The notes under the pieces were generated by a model. That model was not told the DNA's origin. It saw only the letters and a program-made list of their open reading frames with translations, and ran no database searches. 64,000 nucleotides of DNA from Bacteroidota bacterium (GTDB taxonomy: Bacteria; Bacteroidota; Bacteroidia; Chitinophagales; Chitinophagaceae). Below are positions 38,711-47,807 of this stretch, piece by piece (within the stretch, counting starts at the first letter, position 1; the number at the start of each line of letters is the position of its first letter). Made by a program: the position numbers and the translations under genes. The stretch lies in the NCBI GenBank assembly GCA_016715505.1, contig JADJZY010000012.1, forward strand, positions 45,742 to 109,741, read 5' to 3'.

Positions 38711-38741
38711 TTGTTCCATGTAGGATTCTGCATTACATTTG
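38711..38741 (+). promoter_or_regulatory. Promoter of metK
   Basis: TTG at 38711-38713 and TACATTTG at 38734-38741 are 20 bases apart, matching the Bacteroidota consensus. The box lies 21 bases before the chosen ATG, leaving a very short leader. No SAM riboswitch-like structure is visible in the gap. Confidence 0.65.
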
Positions 38742-38762
38742 CGACTTAACAAAAAAAATCTC

Positions 38763-40049
38763 ATGCCCTATCTGTTCACTTCTGAATCTGTATCCGAAGG
38801 TCATCCGGATAAAGTAGCTGACCAAATCTCTGATGCCCTGATCGATCATTTTCTGGCTTATGATCCCAGCTCCAAAGTTGCTTGCGAAACCCTGGTAACC
38901 ACAGGTCAAGTCGTACTGGCCGGTGAGGTAAAATCAGAAGCATACCTGGATGTTCAGGATATCGCCCGTAACGTGATCAAAAATATTGGATACACCAAGT
39001 CGGAATATATGTTTGAAGCGAATTCCTGTGGGATTCTTTCCGCTATTCACGAGCAAAGTGCTGACATCAATCGGGGTGTTGATCGTCAGGTGAAAAAAGC
39101 AGGTTTTGAAACTTTGGCGAATGCCCAGGGAGCCGGCGACCAGGGAATGATGTTTGGATACGCAACCCGTGAAACAGACAACTATATGCCATTGGCGCTG
39201 GATTTGGCACACAAAATTTTACAGGAACTATCCAAAACCCGTCGTGCCGGTAAAGAATTAAAATATCTGCGACCGGATGCCAAAAGTCAGGTGACTATTG
39301 AGTATGATGATCAGAATAATCCGGTTCGCATTGACACGATTGTGGTTTCAACGCAACATGATGAATTCGACAAAGAAGCAAAAATGCTCGATACCATTAA
39401 AAAAGATATCATCAATATCATCATTCCAAGGGTGAAAAAACAATTGAAACCTTCTTTACAAAAATTATTCAACGACCAGATTACCTATCATATCAACCCT
39501 ACCGGAAAATTTGTGATAGGTGGGCCTCATGGGGATACCGGACTTACAGGACGCAAAATCATCGTGGATACATACGGTGGAAAAGGCGCTCATGGTGGTG
39601 GTGCATTCAGCGGAAAGGATCCAAGTAAGGTAGATCGCAGTGCTGCTTATGCGACCAGACATATTGCGAAAAATTTGGTTGCTGCCGGTTTGTGTGATGA
39701 AGTATTGGTGCAAGTATCATACGCTATTGGCGTAGCTAAACCATGTGGATTGTTTATTAATACCTATGGAACTTCCAAAGTCAATAAAACCGATGGTGAG
39801 ATCGCAGACATCGTATCTAAAATCTTTGATATGCGCCCTTATGCCATCGAACAAAGATTGAAGTTGCGCAATCCGATTTATGCAGAAACGGCCTCCTATG
39901 GACATATGGGACGTAAAAATGAAGTCGTTACCAAAGTATTCAACAAAGGTAAATCCAATGAGAAAAAGGTTCAGGTCGAACTGTTTACTTGGGAAAAATT
40001 AGACTTTGTGGATCAGGTAAAAAAAGCCTTTAAGCTTCAATCGAAATAA
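38763..40049 (+). CDS. metK: S-adenosylmethionine synthetase
   Basis: The 428-residue product begins MPYLFTSESVSEGHPDKVADQ. It carries the conserved GAGDQGMMFGYA hexapeptide-type motif, KFVIGGPHGDTGLTGRKI, the P-loop-like DTYGGKGAHGGGAFSGKDPSKVDRSAAY region and AKNLVAAGLCDEV. Catalytic His, Asp and Lys residues appear in place. It makes SAM from methionine and ATP. Compared with E. coli there are internal insertions and a longer tail, as in other Bacteroidota. ATG 38763 is the family start; TTG 38739 adds unrelated residues. Confidence 0.98.
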   Translation: MPYLFTSESVSEGHPDKVADQISDALIDHFLAYDPSSKVACETLVTTGQVVLAGEVKSEAYLDVQDIARNVIKNIGYTKSEYMFEANSCGILSAIHEQSADINRGVDRQVKKAGFETLANAQGAGDQGMMFGYATRETDNYMPLALDLAHKILQELSKTRRAGKELKYLRPDAKSQVTIEYDDQNNPVRIDTIVVSTQHDEFDKEAKMLDTIKKDIINIIIPRVKKQLKPSLQKLFNDQITYHINPTGKFVIGGPHGDTGLTGRKIIVDTYGGKGAHGGGAFSGKDPSKVDRSAAYATRHIAKNLVAAGLCDEVLVQVSYAIGVAKPCGLFINTYGTSKVNKTDGEIADIVSKIFDMRPYAIEQRLKLRNPIYAETASYGHMGRKNEVVTKVFNKGKSNEKKVQVELFTWEKLDFVDQVKKAFKLQSK

Positions 40050-40087
40050 GAGCAATTCATTTTTATAATCGATAGGTTAAATTATAA

Positions 40088-40135
40088 AAAATCCACCCAG
40101 ATTTTTCGGATCATCCAAAAAATCTGGGTGGATTT
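40088..40135 (+). terminator. Terminator after metK
   Basis: AAATCCACCCAGATTTTT (40089-40106) pairs with AAAAATCTGGGTGGATTT (40118-40135) over a loop of about 10 bases, one of the longest stems in the window. It lies 39 bases past the stop and could also serve the minus-strand RCC1 gene. Confidence 0.8.
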
Positions 40136-40189
40136 GCATAATCTAAGATGTATTTCCAAACAAACCCTTCTTATTTACTTGAAAGGGTT

Positions 40190-40238
40190 AAAATTATTCG
40201 TTTTACTGTTGGCTGTGTCCAACTACAAAATTTGGAAT
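40190..40238 (-). repeat. Dispersed intergenic repeat, copy 2 (reverse)
   Basis: Read on the minus strand it gives TCCAAATTTTGTAGTTGGAC and then ACAGCCAACAGTAAAACGAAT, the same order as copy 1 at 631. The match is strongest in the first 30 bases and fades downstream. Confidence 0.6.
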
Positions 40239-40301
40239 ACAAGGCGCTAGCTTGAGGTCATTGTTTACACATTCTCTGGAGCCATGCAGCAGTCAGAAGA
40301 A

Positions 40302-41978
40302 TCAATGCTGTATCACTACTTTTTCGGTTTGGACTTGGTTGTTTTGGAAAATTTTTAATTGATAAATACCATTTTCTAATTCAATTGTAGGGATTTCAAT
40401 TTCTCGATCTTCAGTTTGCGTTTGAGTGATTTTTTGCCCTTGCAAAGTCGTAAGTTCAAGGATAAATCTCCCACCAAGTCCAATAAAGTGAATAGAGGTA
40501 TGTGCAGGATTAGGCCATAGTTGTATTGCCGTTTCAAAATGATAGTCTACCTGTACGATTTCACTGTACGAAAATGTTTGATCAATGTCGATCATTTTTA
40601 ATCGATAATAAAGCTTTCCTTTTGGATTTAAATCCGTAAAATAATAATTGTTCTTTATTTCATTTTTGGCAAGAATCTTTGCTATTCGTGCAAAATGAAT
40701 TCCATCTGTAGAAGACTCTATATCGTAGGAATTCATATTCATTTCGGAAGCACATTCCCAACTGAGACAAACATTGGTTCTCTCACATTTATTCGCATTA
40801 AAAGTAAGTAGCATTGCGGGCAAAGGAAAGCAACCTGCACCTGCTAAATATGTGGGCGTACTTTTATTTGTAAATGAACCATCACCTAACTGAAAATTTA
40901 AGTTATTGCCCCAAGCCCAAAGGGTTCCATCCAATTTCGTTGCGATGCAATGTTCAGAACCTGGAGAAATATTTTGCCAATTAGCATTTAAACCAATTTG
41001 AGTAAAAACATTTTTATTGACATTGGTTCCATCTCCTAATTGACCTGAGGAATTATTTCCACAAGCCCATAACAAACCAGTTGTTGTGAGCGCTAAGGTT
41101 GAATAGGCGCCAGATTTTACATTTTGCCATGTATTGCCAATACCTACTTGATAGGGTGAATGTTGATTTGTATTTGAACCACTTCCTAATTGTCCCCAAA
41201 AATTATAGCCCCAAGTAAATAGGTTTCCATTGGTATTGATAGCGGAGGAATTGGCATTTGATGCAGAAATACTTTGCCAGTTATTTGCGATTCCAATTTG
41301 TGTAGGTACATTTTGATCAACGGTGGTTCCATCTCCCAGCTGACCAGCATAATTGCGTCCAAAAGCCCACAAAGTCCCATCATTTTTTATAGCCAATGTA
41401 TGCCAATATCCAGCGGCAATACTTTGCCAAGTGCTGCCTATCGCAATTTGGGTTGGTATATTCTTATCTACATTGGTTCCGTCTCCCAATTGTCCGTATA
41501 CATTAGAGCCCCAGGCCCATAAACTTCCATCCGTTTTGATGGCTATACTATGAAGTTCTCCGGCAACAACCGTTTGCCAATTTGTATCAAGGCCAATTTG
41601 AGTTGGTATATTCTTGCTGATGCTTGTTCCATCTCCTAATTCTCCACTAGAATTATCACCCCAGGCCCATAGTGTGCCGTCGGATTTAATTGCGAGGCTA
41701 TGATATAATCCCGCTGCGATGGTTTGCCAATTATCGGCTATCCCAATTTTTGTTGGAATGATTAAATAACCATTTGTTCCATTTCCTAATTGGCCATAAG
41801 TATTTACACCCCAAGCCCATAAGGAACCATCGGTTTTGATGGCCAAGTTATAATAGCCACCAGCTTGTACGTTTTGCCAACATTGAGCAACAATCAATTT
41901 CGAATAAAATAGCAAGAAAGTAGCTGCGAGGCAACACCATACACGTTGAAACTTTAATGTTGTGAAATATTTTTTCAA
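40302..41978 (-). CDS. Secreted RCC1-repeat (beta-propeller) protein with T9SS sorting domain
   Basis: The 558-residue protein has an N-terminal signal (LAATFLLFYSKLIVAQ) and seven RCC1-type repeats. Each repeat has the form NWQ..AAG..HSLAIK.DGTLWAWG.N..GQLGDGT, enough for one seven-bladed propeller. A T9SS type A tail follows (IQLWPNPAHTSIHFIG ... GIYQLKIFQNNQ). Eukaryotic RCC1 is a chromatin-bound exchange factor, but bacterial extracellular versions have unknown ligands. The track start is TTG. A lost base near 41976 could instead connect an upstream ATG at 41990. A short ORF sits directly upstream. Confidence 0.87.
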   Translation of the reverse strand: MKKYFTTLKFQRVWCCLAATFLLFYSKLIVAQCWQNVQAGGYYNLAIKTDGSLWAWGVNTYGQLGNGTNGYLIIPTKIGIADNWQTIAAGLYHSLAIKSDGTLWAWGDNSSGELGDGTSISKNIPTQIGLDTNWQTVVAGELHSIAIKTDGSLWAWGSNVYGQLGDGTNVDKNIPTQIAIGSTWQSIAAGYWHTLAIKNDGTLWAFGRNYAGQLGDGTTVDQNVPTQIGIANNWQSISASNANSSAINTNGNLFTWGYNFWGQLGSGSNTNQHSPYQVGIGNTWQNVKSGAYSTLALTTTGLLWACGNNSSGQLGDGTNVNKNVFTQIGLNANWQNISPGSEHCIATKLDGTLWAWGNNLNFQLGDGSFTNKSTPTYLAGAGCFPLPAMLLTFNANKCERTNVCLSWECASEMNMNSYDIESSTDGIHFARIAKILAKNEIKNNYYFTDLNPKGKLYYRLKMIDIDQTFSYSEIVQVDYHFETAIQLWPNPAHTSIHFIGLGGRFILELTTLQGQKITQTQTEDREIEIPTIELENGIYQLKIFQNNQVQTEKVVIQH

Positions 41979-41997
41979 AGTAAGAAATCCATTTAAA

Positions 41998-42081
41998 TTA
42001 TTTTTTTTTCTTCCAATAATTTGAAAGAATGATGATGACCGGCGTTAAAACCACTACTGCTAGTATAATGTAGTATTCCAT
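41998..42081 (-). CDS. Possible 27-residue membrane peptide
   Basis: MEYYIILAVVVLTPVIIIL-SNYWKKKK is a single hydrophobic helix followed by a basic tail, with ATG start and TAA stop. A purine-rich AAGACAAAAAGAAAA stretch lies just upstream. The positive-inside pattern and compactness look like a real small membrane protein. It is too short for statistical support, and its closeness to the RCC1 gene could be chance. Confidence 0.4.
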   Translation of the reverse strand: MEYYIILAVVVLTPVIIILSNYWKKKK

Positions 42082-42139
42082 AGATTTTCTTTTTGTCTTA
42101 ATTTAAAATAAACAATGCTTTGTGGGTCAATCCCCCGTA

Positions 42140-43057
42140 TTAATGCATGTTTTCACATGACATTGGAACGGCATTGTGGCTACTTCTACGTGCATTCGAT
42201 TGATAACCACTTCCAGTATAATCTTGTATGATGGTAAATAAATACAATATGCATTCACCTGATTGGTTTTTAGTAGCTATCGAAGCCGTTTGAGATCTTC
42301 CAAGTATAACTCCGGTGTTTGGATGCTTTACAATTTTCCAGTCTGAATCTCTTAAGTGTATAACAGATATGGTTTCATTCCAACCCTCCGCGATAAAAGC
42401 CTTTTTAAATATATTTTCGGTGTTTAAATCTTTCCTTACAGCATCGGGTATCTTTACACTCGACAAACGATTATTCAGACTAGCTTTTGATTTCGATTTC
42501 ACATCCTCTAGTGTTCCCATTTCGGAAACCAATTGAGTCGCAATTTCGAAGTTTTGTTTAAACGCAGGATCCTCAGGCATCAGCGCCATGGCCGTTTCCC
42601 AATACACAACGTATTTCTTGGCTAAATAATAATTGCTTAAAGACCATTTCTCTTCGATGGATTTGTCAAAATCTTTTTTAATGCTTTTTGCCCGAATATC
42701 AAAACCACTGAGTTCTTCAGATAAACCTTGAGGATATCGATATCGATTGACAAGTTTAGCACTTGCAACGCGAGCCTTCCCGCCGTTCGCTAATAGATCA
42801 CTACATAATTTTACAAATTGTTGATAGGTATTTTCCGCCTGATCAATACCGCCATTTTCCAGAATAAATTCGTTGGTAGATGGGGGCTTAAAAAGCTTAG
42901 TCAATTCTTTATTTAAATCCGCAGCATCTTTGGTAGGACTTGGCTGATTGTTATTGGGGATGCCGGAGAGTTTGGGCGTACGGATTTTAGTATCTTGAGC
43001 TGATGCAAATGCAGAAATAAAAACTAAAAAAACGGAATAAATGTGAATGATTTTCAT
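42140..43057 (-). CDS. Secreted protein of unknown function
   Basis: From ATG 43057 the signal MKIIHIYSVFLVFISAFASAQ is clear. The mature 285 residues are polar and helix-rich, with EFILENGGIDQAENTYQQFV and KVVYWETAMALMPEDPAFKQ-like stretches. The end has a Ser/Arg-rich tail with two cysteines. No domain is recognised. It stands alone between the RCC1 gene and the LytTR regulator. Confidence 0.7.
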   Translation of the reverse strand: MKIIHIYSVFLVFISAFASAQDTKIRTPKLSGIPNNNQPSPTKDAADLNKELTKLFKPPSTNEFILENGGIDQAENTYQQFVKLCSDLLANGGKARVASAKLVNRYRYPQGLSEELSGFDIRAKSIKKDFDKSIEEKWSLSNYYLAKKYVVYWETAMALMPEDPAFKQNFEIATQLVSEMGTLEDVKSKSKASLNNRLSSVKIPDAVRKDLNTENIFKKAFIAEGWNETISVIHLRDSDWKIVKHPNTGVILGRSQTASIATKNQSGECILYLFTIIQDYTGSGYQSNARRSSHNAVPMSCENMH

Positions 43058-43193
43058 GGATGCAAAAATTGATTGTACATGTAAATTTATTAGACACATC
43101 AACTTGCATGTCCATGAATCAAGATTCGAATGGAAGTATTAAACATTCGATTGAAAGCATCAAAAATTCGATGCCGGTTTTTCAATCATGCTA

Positions 43194-43946
43194 TTACATA
43201 TTTTTCAAATAACTGAGAATAGAATCTTTTTTTCGTTGAGCTACAGGGACTAAATTATTATCTTCTAAAACAAGAACTCCGCCATCATTTTTATCAAATC
43301 GTTTGATATAATATCTATTTACAAGGTGTGATTGGTGCGTTCTCAAAAAACCAAATGGAGCCAATAGTTCATCGTATTCTTTGATCGTTTTGGAAATAAT
43401 GATCTTCTCTTTATTCAAAAGATAAAAAGTGGTATAAGGTCCATCTGACTCACATCGAATGATTTCTTTAATATTTACAAAAAATATAGATTCTGAGTCT
43501 TTTAATACAATTTTTCGATCAGAGAAGGCGGCAGCTTTGTAGGTTTCATTCAAGATCTTTAGCTGATTAAAAAGAATATTTTGCTCTTTTTTTTCAATGA
43601 CCTTTTTTACCGCACTGACCAACTCTTCAGGGTTAATGGGCTTTAATAAAAAATCGATAGCACTTAATCTAAATGCATCTACTGCGTATTTATTGTGCGC
43701 TGTAATAAAAATTACATCAAACGAAATATCTTCAATATTCGATAATAACTCCATACCCGTACCGTCGCCCAACTCTACATCAAGAAATACCAAATCAGGT
43801 TTGAATTTTTTAATCTTTTCTAATCCCGACACGACACTAATAGCCGAGCTAAGTTCAGAAACATCCGGGCAAAATGTGTTCACAAGGTCCATTACACTTT
43901 CCCTGATGGCTGCTTCATTATCAATGACTAATGCCCGGACGCTCAT
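43194..43946 (-). CDS. LytTR-family response regulator
   Basis: The 250 residues have a receiver domain with phosphoacceptor Asp in KPDLVFLDVELGDGTGMELL (about residue 56), a Thr in FITAHNKYAVDAF and a Lys in LLKPINPEEL. The C-terminal LytTR DNA-binding domain contains IKEIIRCESDGPYTTFYL and FLRTHQSHLVNRYYIKRFDKNDGG. It probably acts with the upstream kinase gene, whose end overlaps its start by 26 bases. Confidence 0.93.
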   Translation of the reverse strand: MSVRALVIDNEAAIRESVMDLVNTFCPDVSELSSAISVVSGLEKIKKFKPDLVFLDVELGDGTGMELLSNIEDISFDVIFITAHNKYAVDAFRLSAIDFLLKPINPEELVSAVKKVIEKKEQNILFNQLKILNETYKAAAFSDRKIVLKDSESIFFVNIKEIIRCESDGPYTTFYLLNKEKIIISKTIKEYDELLAPFGFLRTHQSHLVNRYYIKRFDKNDGGVLVLEDNNLVPVAQRKKDSILSYLKNM

Positions 43947-45794
43947 AGAGCAAAGGTAAAACTAATTCTATCTCAACACCAAGCGATTCTTTGTTTTTGA
44001 TAAAATAGTAAGATTCTTGCTTGCTCACTTTTGATAAGAGGTACAATCTATCTTTGGTTATTTGTATTGCCCTTGAAATATGTTTGCTATGACTTTTATT
44101 CGTTTCGACGAAACCTTGACCATTATCCGAAATGACAATATGCAAGGCGGAAGTGGTACTGCGAATTGATAATTGAATTTTGCCTAAATAATGAATGGAC
44201 GCGAATCCATGCTCTATTGCATTTTCAAGAAATGGCTGTATAAGCATAGTTGGTACTAACAATTCGGAGCTTTCAATTTCCGGTGATACTTCAACATAAA
44301 ATTCAAATTTGTCTTTTTGCTTTAGCTGTTGCAATTCGATGTAATGATTGATAAAATTTAGTTCATCATCAATAGTGACATAATCGTTGAATGAACTTTC
44401 TAAGGTCTTTCGCATAAGGCTCGAAAACTTATACAAGTGAATGGCCATTTGTTTTCCATCATATTCTTTACGGCTAGTCCCTGTAAAGTAGTCAAAGCAT
44501 TAAAAAAGAAATGTGGATTCATCCTTGACCGATTTAGTCGCTGTTCAATTTCCAGAAATAGCTGTTTACTTTTCATAGCTTTCTGTCGGAATGCAAAGAA
44601 CACAATAAGGATGATAAACAACGCCAGGACGATACCAAATAGAAGAACTCGAATTCTTAATGTTTTAATTTCGGATGCTTGATTTAATTCTTTGATTGTT
44701 TTCTCATTTTTAGATTTTTCATACTTTTGTTCTAATTCTGTTACTGCCTTTAAACGATCATTTCTCAAAACCTCTTCATCTAAAGTTTTTAATTGCTCGT
44801 GGTATTGGAGTGCTTTCTCAAAATTTCCTTGCAACTTATTGGCTTCGAATAATCGATAAATAGCATTGGCTTTTTTGGCATTGTTGTCGGCAAATTGAAG
44901 AGATAATTTCGCGGCTGATATGGCTTTACTAAAGTCTTTCAATTCAATATAACATTGTGCCATCTTAAAGTAGACAGAATGTAATTGAGATTTATTGTGT
45001 ATCGAGTCCGCTAAAAAAATTACACTATCACAATATTGGAGTGCTTTGGTATATTTTTTTTCAGAAAGAAAAGAACCTGCGAGTGTTACATACGTTCGAA
45101 TGATTTCTTTTTTGGCGTTTAGTTCCTTGGCTAGTTTTAAGGTTTGAAAGCAATAGGATTTAACTGAATCCAAATATTTTATCTCTTCGTTTTCATCATA
45201 GCACATCCCAAAGCTACTTTGCAAATTGACCAATCCGGTTAATTTAATTTTATCTTCTTTAATTTGATCAGCCAACAGAATAGCTTCTTTGTAATATGAA
45301 ATCGATTTTTGCGGCTGCATAATTCTATCAAAAACCAATCCAATACCGATATTTGACTTTGCTAAAAATTCAATATTATTCGTTGTTCTGGCCATTTCAA
45401 TGGCATTCAGGAAGTATTTCGATGCGCTATCATATTGCTCATTTTTTACATAGAAATATCCTTTTAAATAATTATACTTTATCAGATTGGCTTCACATGA
45501 TTGAATTTGTAGTTCCTTGTGCATTAAATTCAAATAGAATCCAAGTTAATCTATCTTACTAATTTTCAAATAGAACAACGACTTCCAATAGTAAAAGGCT
45601 TGTTTGCAAGAAGGTGTTTGCAACTTATTTGAAGTCAAAATTTCTTTTAGGATATTTTCATTTTGTTGTTCGATGGCATCATTGAGGAATCGTTCTTTAT
45701 TCGCTAACCATTCGCAGGCACAACTCTGTTGAGACATCAGTTTCTCTGACTCCAGAAGTAAAACCAGTAATACAATAGCAAGTGCTTTACTCAT
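43921..45794 (-). pseudogene. TPR sensor histidine kinase (LytS-like His_kinase family), disrupted twice
   Basis: One locus appears as three pieces: a signal peptide plus head (45794 to 45546), a TPR, transmembrane and start-of-kinase part (45533-44400), and the kinase end (44448-43921). An in-frame TAA at 45546 separates the first two; TCA in its place would give KISKIDSLGFYLNLMHKE. An A run of four at 44452-44455 shifts the frame; five give MMEKQMAIHLYKFSSLMRKT. The kinase has RLNRSRMNPHFFFNALTTLQ with the H box and IVISDNGQGF in the ATP domain. Both lesions may be sequence errors; if real, the kinase is dead. Confidence 0.8.
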
Positions 45795-45857
45795 TTGAAC
45801 GTAGAATTTTATAATATTAAAGACGATTCTCCGACTAAAGTAATCAGCGCCTTGCAT

Positions 45858-46391
45858 ATTTCGGCAATCCTATTTTAATTCATTTGCTTTTTTGCAAAGA
45901 GTCAAATCAAATGCGAAAGTAGAAAATTCGTCTGACAGCCGATTCTTTCTCCGAGAATAGAGGGTCGTCATTCATTGGATGTATCATCTTTATTCAATAC
46001 ATATTCGCATGATTTGCATGAAATGTGCTGACCAATACACACACAAATCCTTTGCGGGCCTGGGCAGTATTTAGTGACTTTAAACCAGGTTATACCGAAT
46101 TGTATCTAGGGGCTTAGGAGAAGGGTCTCGTTTTCTACTCTGCTTCGTTCATTCTTTCCTTCCGGCCTCACTTTGTCCGTCAAGGGCGTCAATGGGTACG
46201 AGCTGCCATTGAAGCGCGTGGGACCACGCCCCTATCTAGTAGTGGACCAATAGAAAATGACCTCACAAAATCCAGATTACCGATTGTGCGCCTGTAGTTT
46301 TCTTGCCTGAAGAACAATCAAATCATCGCAACAGGCTGATGCGTTTATATGTAGAATAAATGATGTGATGGGCTTTCAGAAGTCTTTTTTT
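45858..46391. other. Intergenic stretch, no gene seen
   Basis: These 534 bases separate the disrupted kinase from the MATE gene. No frame looks coding. Around 46100-46240, CTAGGGGC and GCCCCTATCTAG occur in near-inverted orientation flanking a GC-richer stretch, which may be an old repeat. Confidence 0.45.
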
Positions 46392-47777
46392 CTAAGAGTG
46401 GGGGCGTGGCATCCATTTTTTTGAATGTAAATAGGTAGCACTCATCAAAAATAAGGAGAACCAATAAACAAATTCAGAACCCCAGGCCCAAGGTAAACTG
46501 AGTTTAAAAATTTCCACTACGAGAAAAGTATATCCCAGATACAGCGCAATGGCGGCAATTTCAATATACATATTAAAACGTGTGTTACCCGTACCTACCA
46601 CAGCATTAAAATAAATGGTGGAAAGCGATAACATCCAGGTGGCCATAACTACAATGCGAAGTGAAACAATACCAGTACGTGCGATTTCAGCATCGGTAGT
46701 CATTAAGTTCAGGAAATATTCCGGAAATAGGATGAGTGGAAGTCCGAGTATAAAAGAGAAGATAAAACTTAATCGTAAAATTTTATAAACCAATTGAATC
46801 ACCTTCTGTTGATTCCCTTGTCCGATCAGATTACTAACCATTGAATTACAGGTAGAACCTAAAGCCCATGTGGCAACGCCCACAATGCCAAATACCGACC
46901 GAAGAATTTGTGAAACTGCGGATTCTGCTTTGCCGATATGTTCCACCAAAATAAAAAAGACCAACCAGGCACCAATGCTGAGTAGGAATTGAATCATTAG
47001 TGGAAGTGATTTTAAAAAGATGTATTGGATGTTTTTCCAGTCACGTTGCGCACTCAATTGGATAGCAACTCCATGATGAAAGAGGGCTTTTCGCAAGAAG
47101 AATATACTTACTCCGCAAGCAAGAATCTCTGCCAATACCGAGGCATAGGCTGTTCCGTTTAAACCTAATTCGGGCAAACCGGCCTTCCCGAAAATAAATA
47201 AATAATCAAAAATGATATTACAGATTGCTTGAACAACTGCCACAGCCATGATATTTCTTGATTGTCCTGTGGAAAGAAAAAAGGCATGATGAATTTGAAC
47301 CACAAAAATGAACGGAAGGCCCCAAAATCGGATATCGATAAAGGAAATCGCCGCATCCAGTATACTGCTTTCATGTATGCCAAAACCAAGGAGGCTTGGA
47401 GCAAATAATGCAGTGACAATCATCAGGGTCATGGATAGTCCTATCGAAATCCAATAAGCCTGACTTAAGTACTGACCGATACCGGATGGATTATTTTCTC
47501 CGGCTTTCCGACTCAATAACATCAGCAATCCGGAAGAAAATCCTTGCCCGATCATGGTCAGCGTCAGGTAATAAATGCCTGCTATGCCGGACGCTGCCAA
47601 TAAATCTTGTGTGCCCTGGGTAGAATTTTGAGGATGGTAATAACCCAGAAACAAGGTATTGGCCAGCATACTCAATTGTGGAATAAAAATAGAAACGGCC
47701 ACAGGCCATGACAGCTTGATAATTTCACGGTAACGGGTGTTGGTTTGCAAGGAGTGTGCAGCTGCTGACATGGGCAT
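46392..47777 (-). CDS. MATE-family efflux transporter
   Basis: The 461 residues show twelve hydrophobic segments in two halves. MATE landmarks are LSWPVAVSIFIPQLSMLANT, the repeated LLAASGIAGIYYL and ISIGLSMTLMIVTALFAPS region, and VEHIGKAESAVSQILRS in the second half. MATE proteins export drugs or metabolites with sodium or proton antiport, but the substrate is unpredictable. It is isolated on its strand with a 30-base gap to the PorW-like gene. Confidence 0.9.
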   Translation of the reverse strand: MPMSAAAHSLQTNTRYREIIKLSWPVAVSIFIPQLSMLANTLFLGYYHPQNSTQGTQDLLAASGIAGIYYLTLTMIGQGFSSGLLMLLSRKAGENNPSGIGQYLSQAYWISIGLSMTLMIVTALFAPSLLGFGIHESSILDAAISFIDIRFWGLPFIFVVQIHHAFFLSTGQSRNIMAVAVVQAICNIIFDYLFIFGKAGLPELGLNGTAYASVLAEILACGVSIFFLRKALFHHGVAIQLSAQRDWKNIQYIFLKSLPLMIQFLLSIGAWLVFFILVEHIGKAESAVSQILRSVFGIVGVATWALGSTCNSMVSNLIGQGNQQKVIQLVYKILRLSFIFSFILGLPLILFPEYFLNLMTTDAEIARTGIVSLRIVVMATWMLSLSTIYFNAVVGTGNTRFNMYIEIAAIALYLGYTFLVVEIFKLSLPWAWGSEFVYWFSLFLMSATYLHSKKWMPRPHS

Positions 47778-47807
47778 GCAAATATAAGCGCCGCAAATGG
47801 CTAAAGG

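Noticed and set aside
38564..38762. SAM riboswitch upstream of metK
   Set aside because: The gap shows no paired core or conserved SAM riboswitch motifs and the promoter box lies only 21 bases before the ATG.
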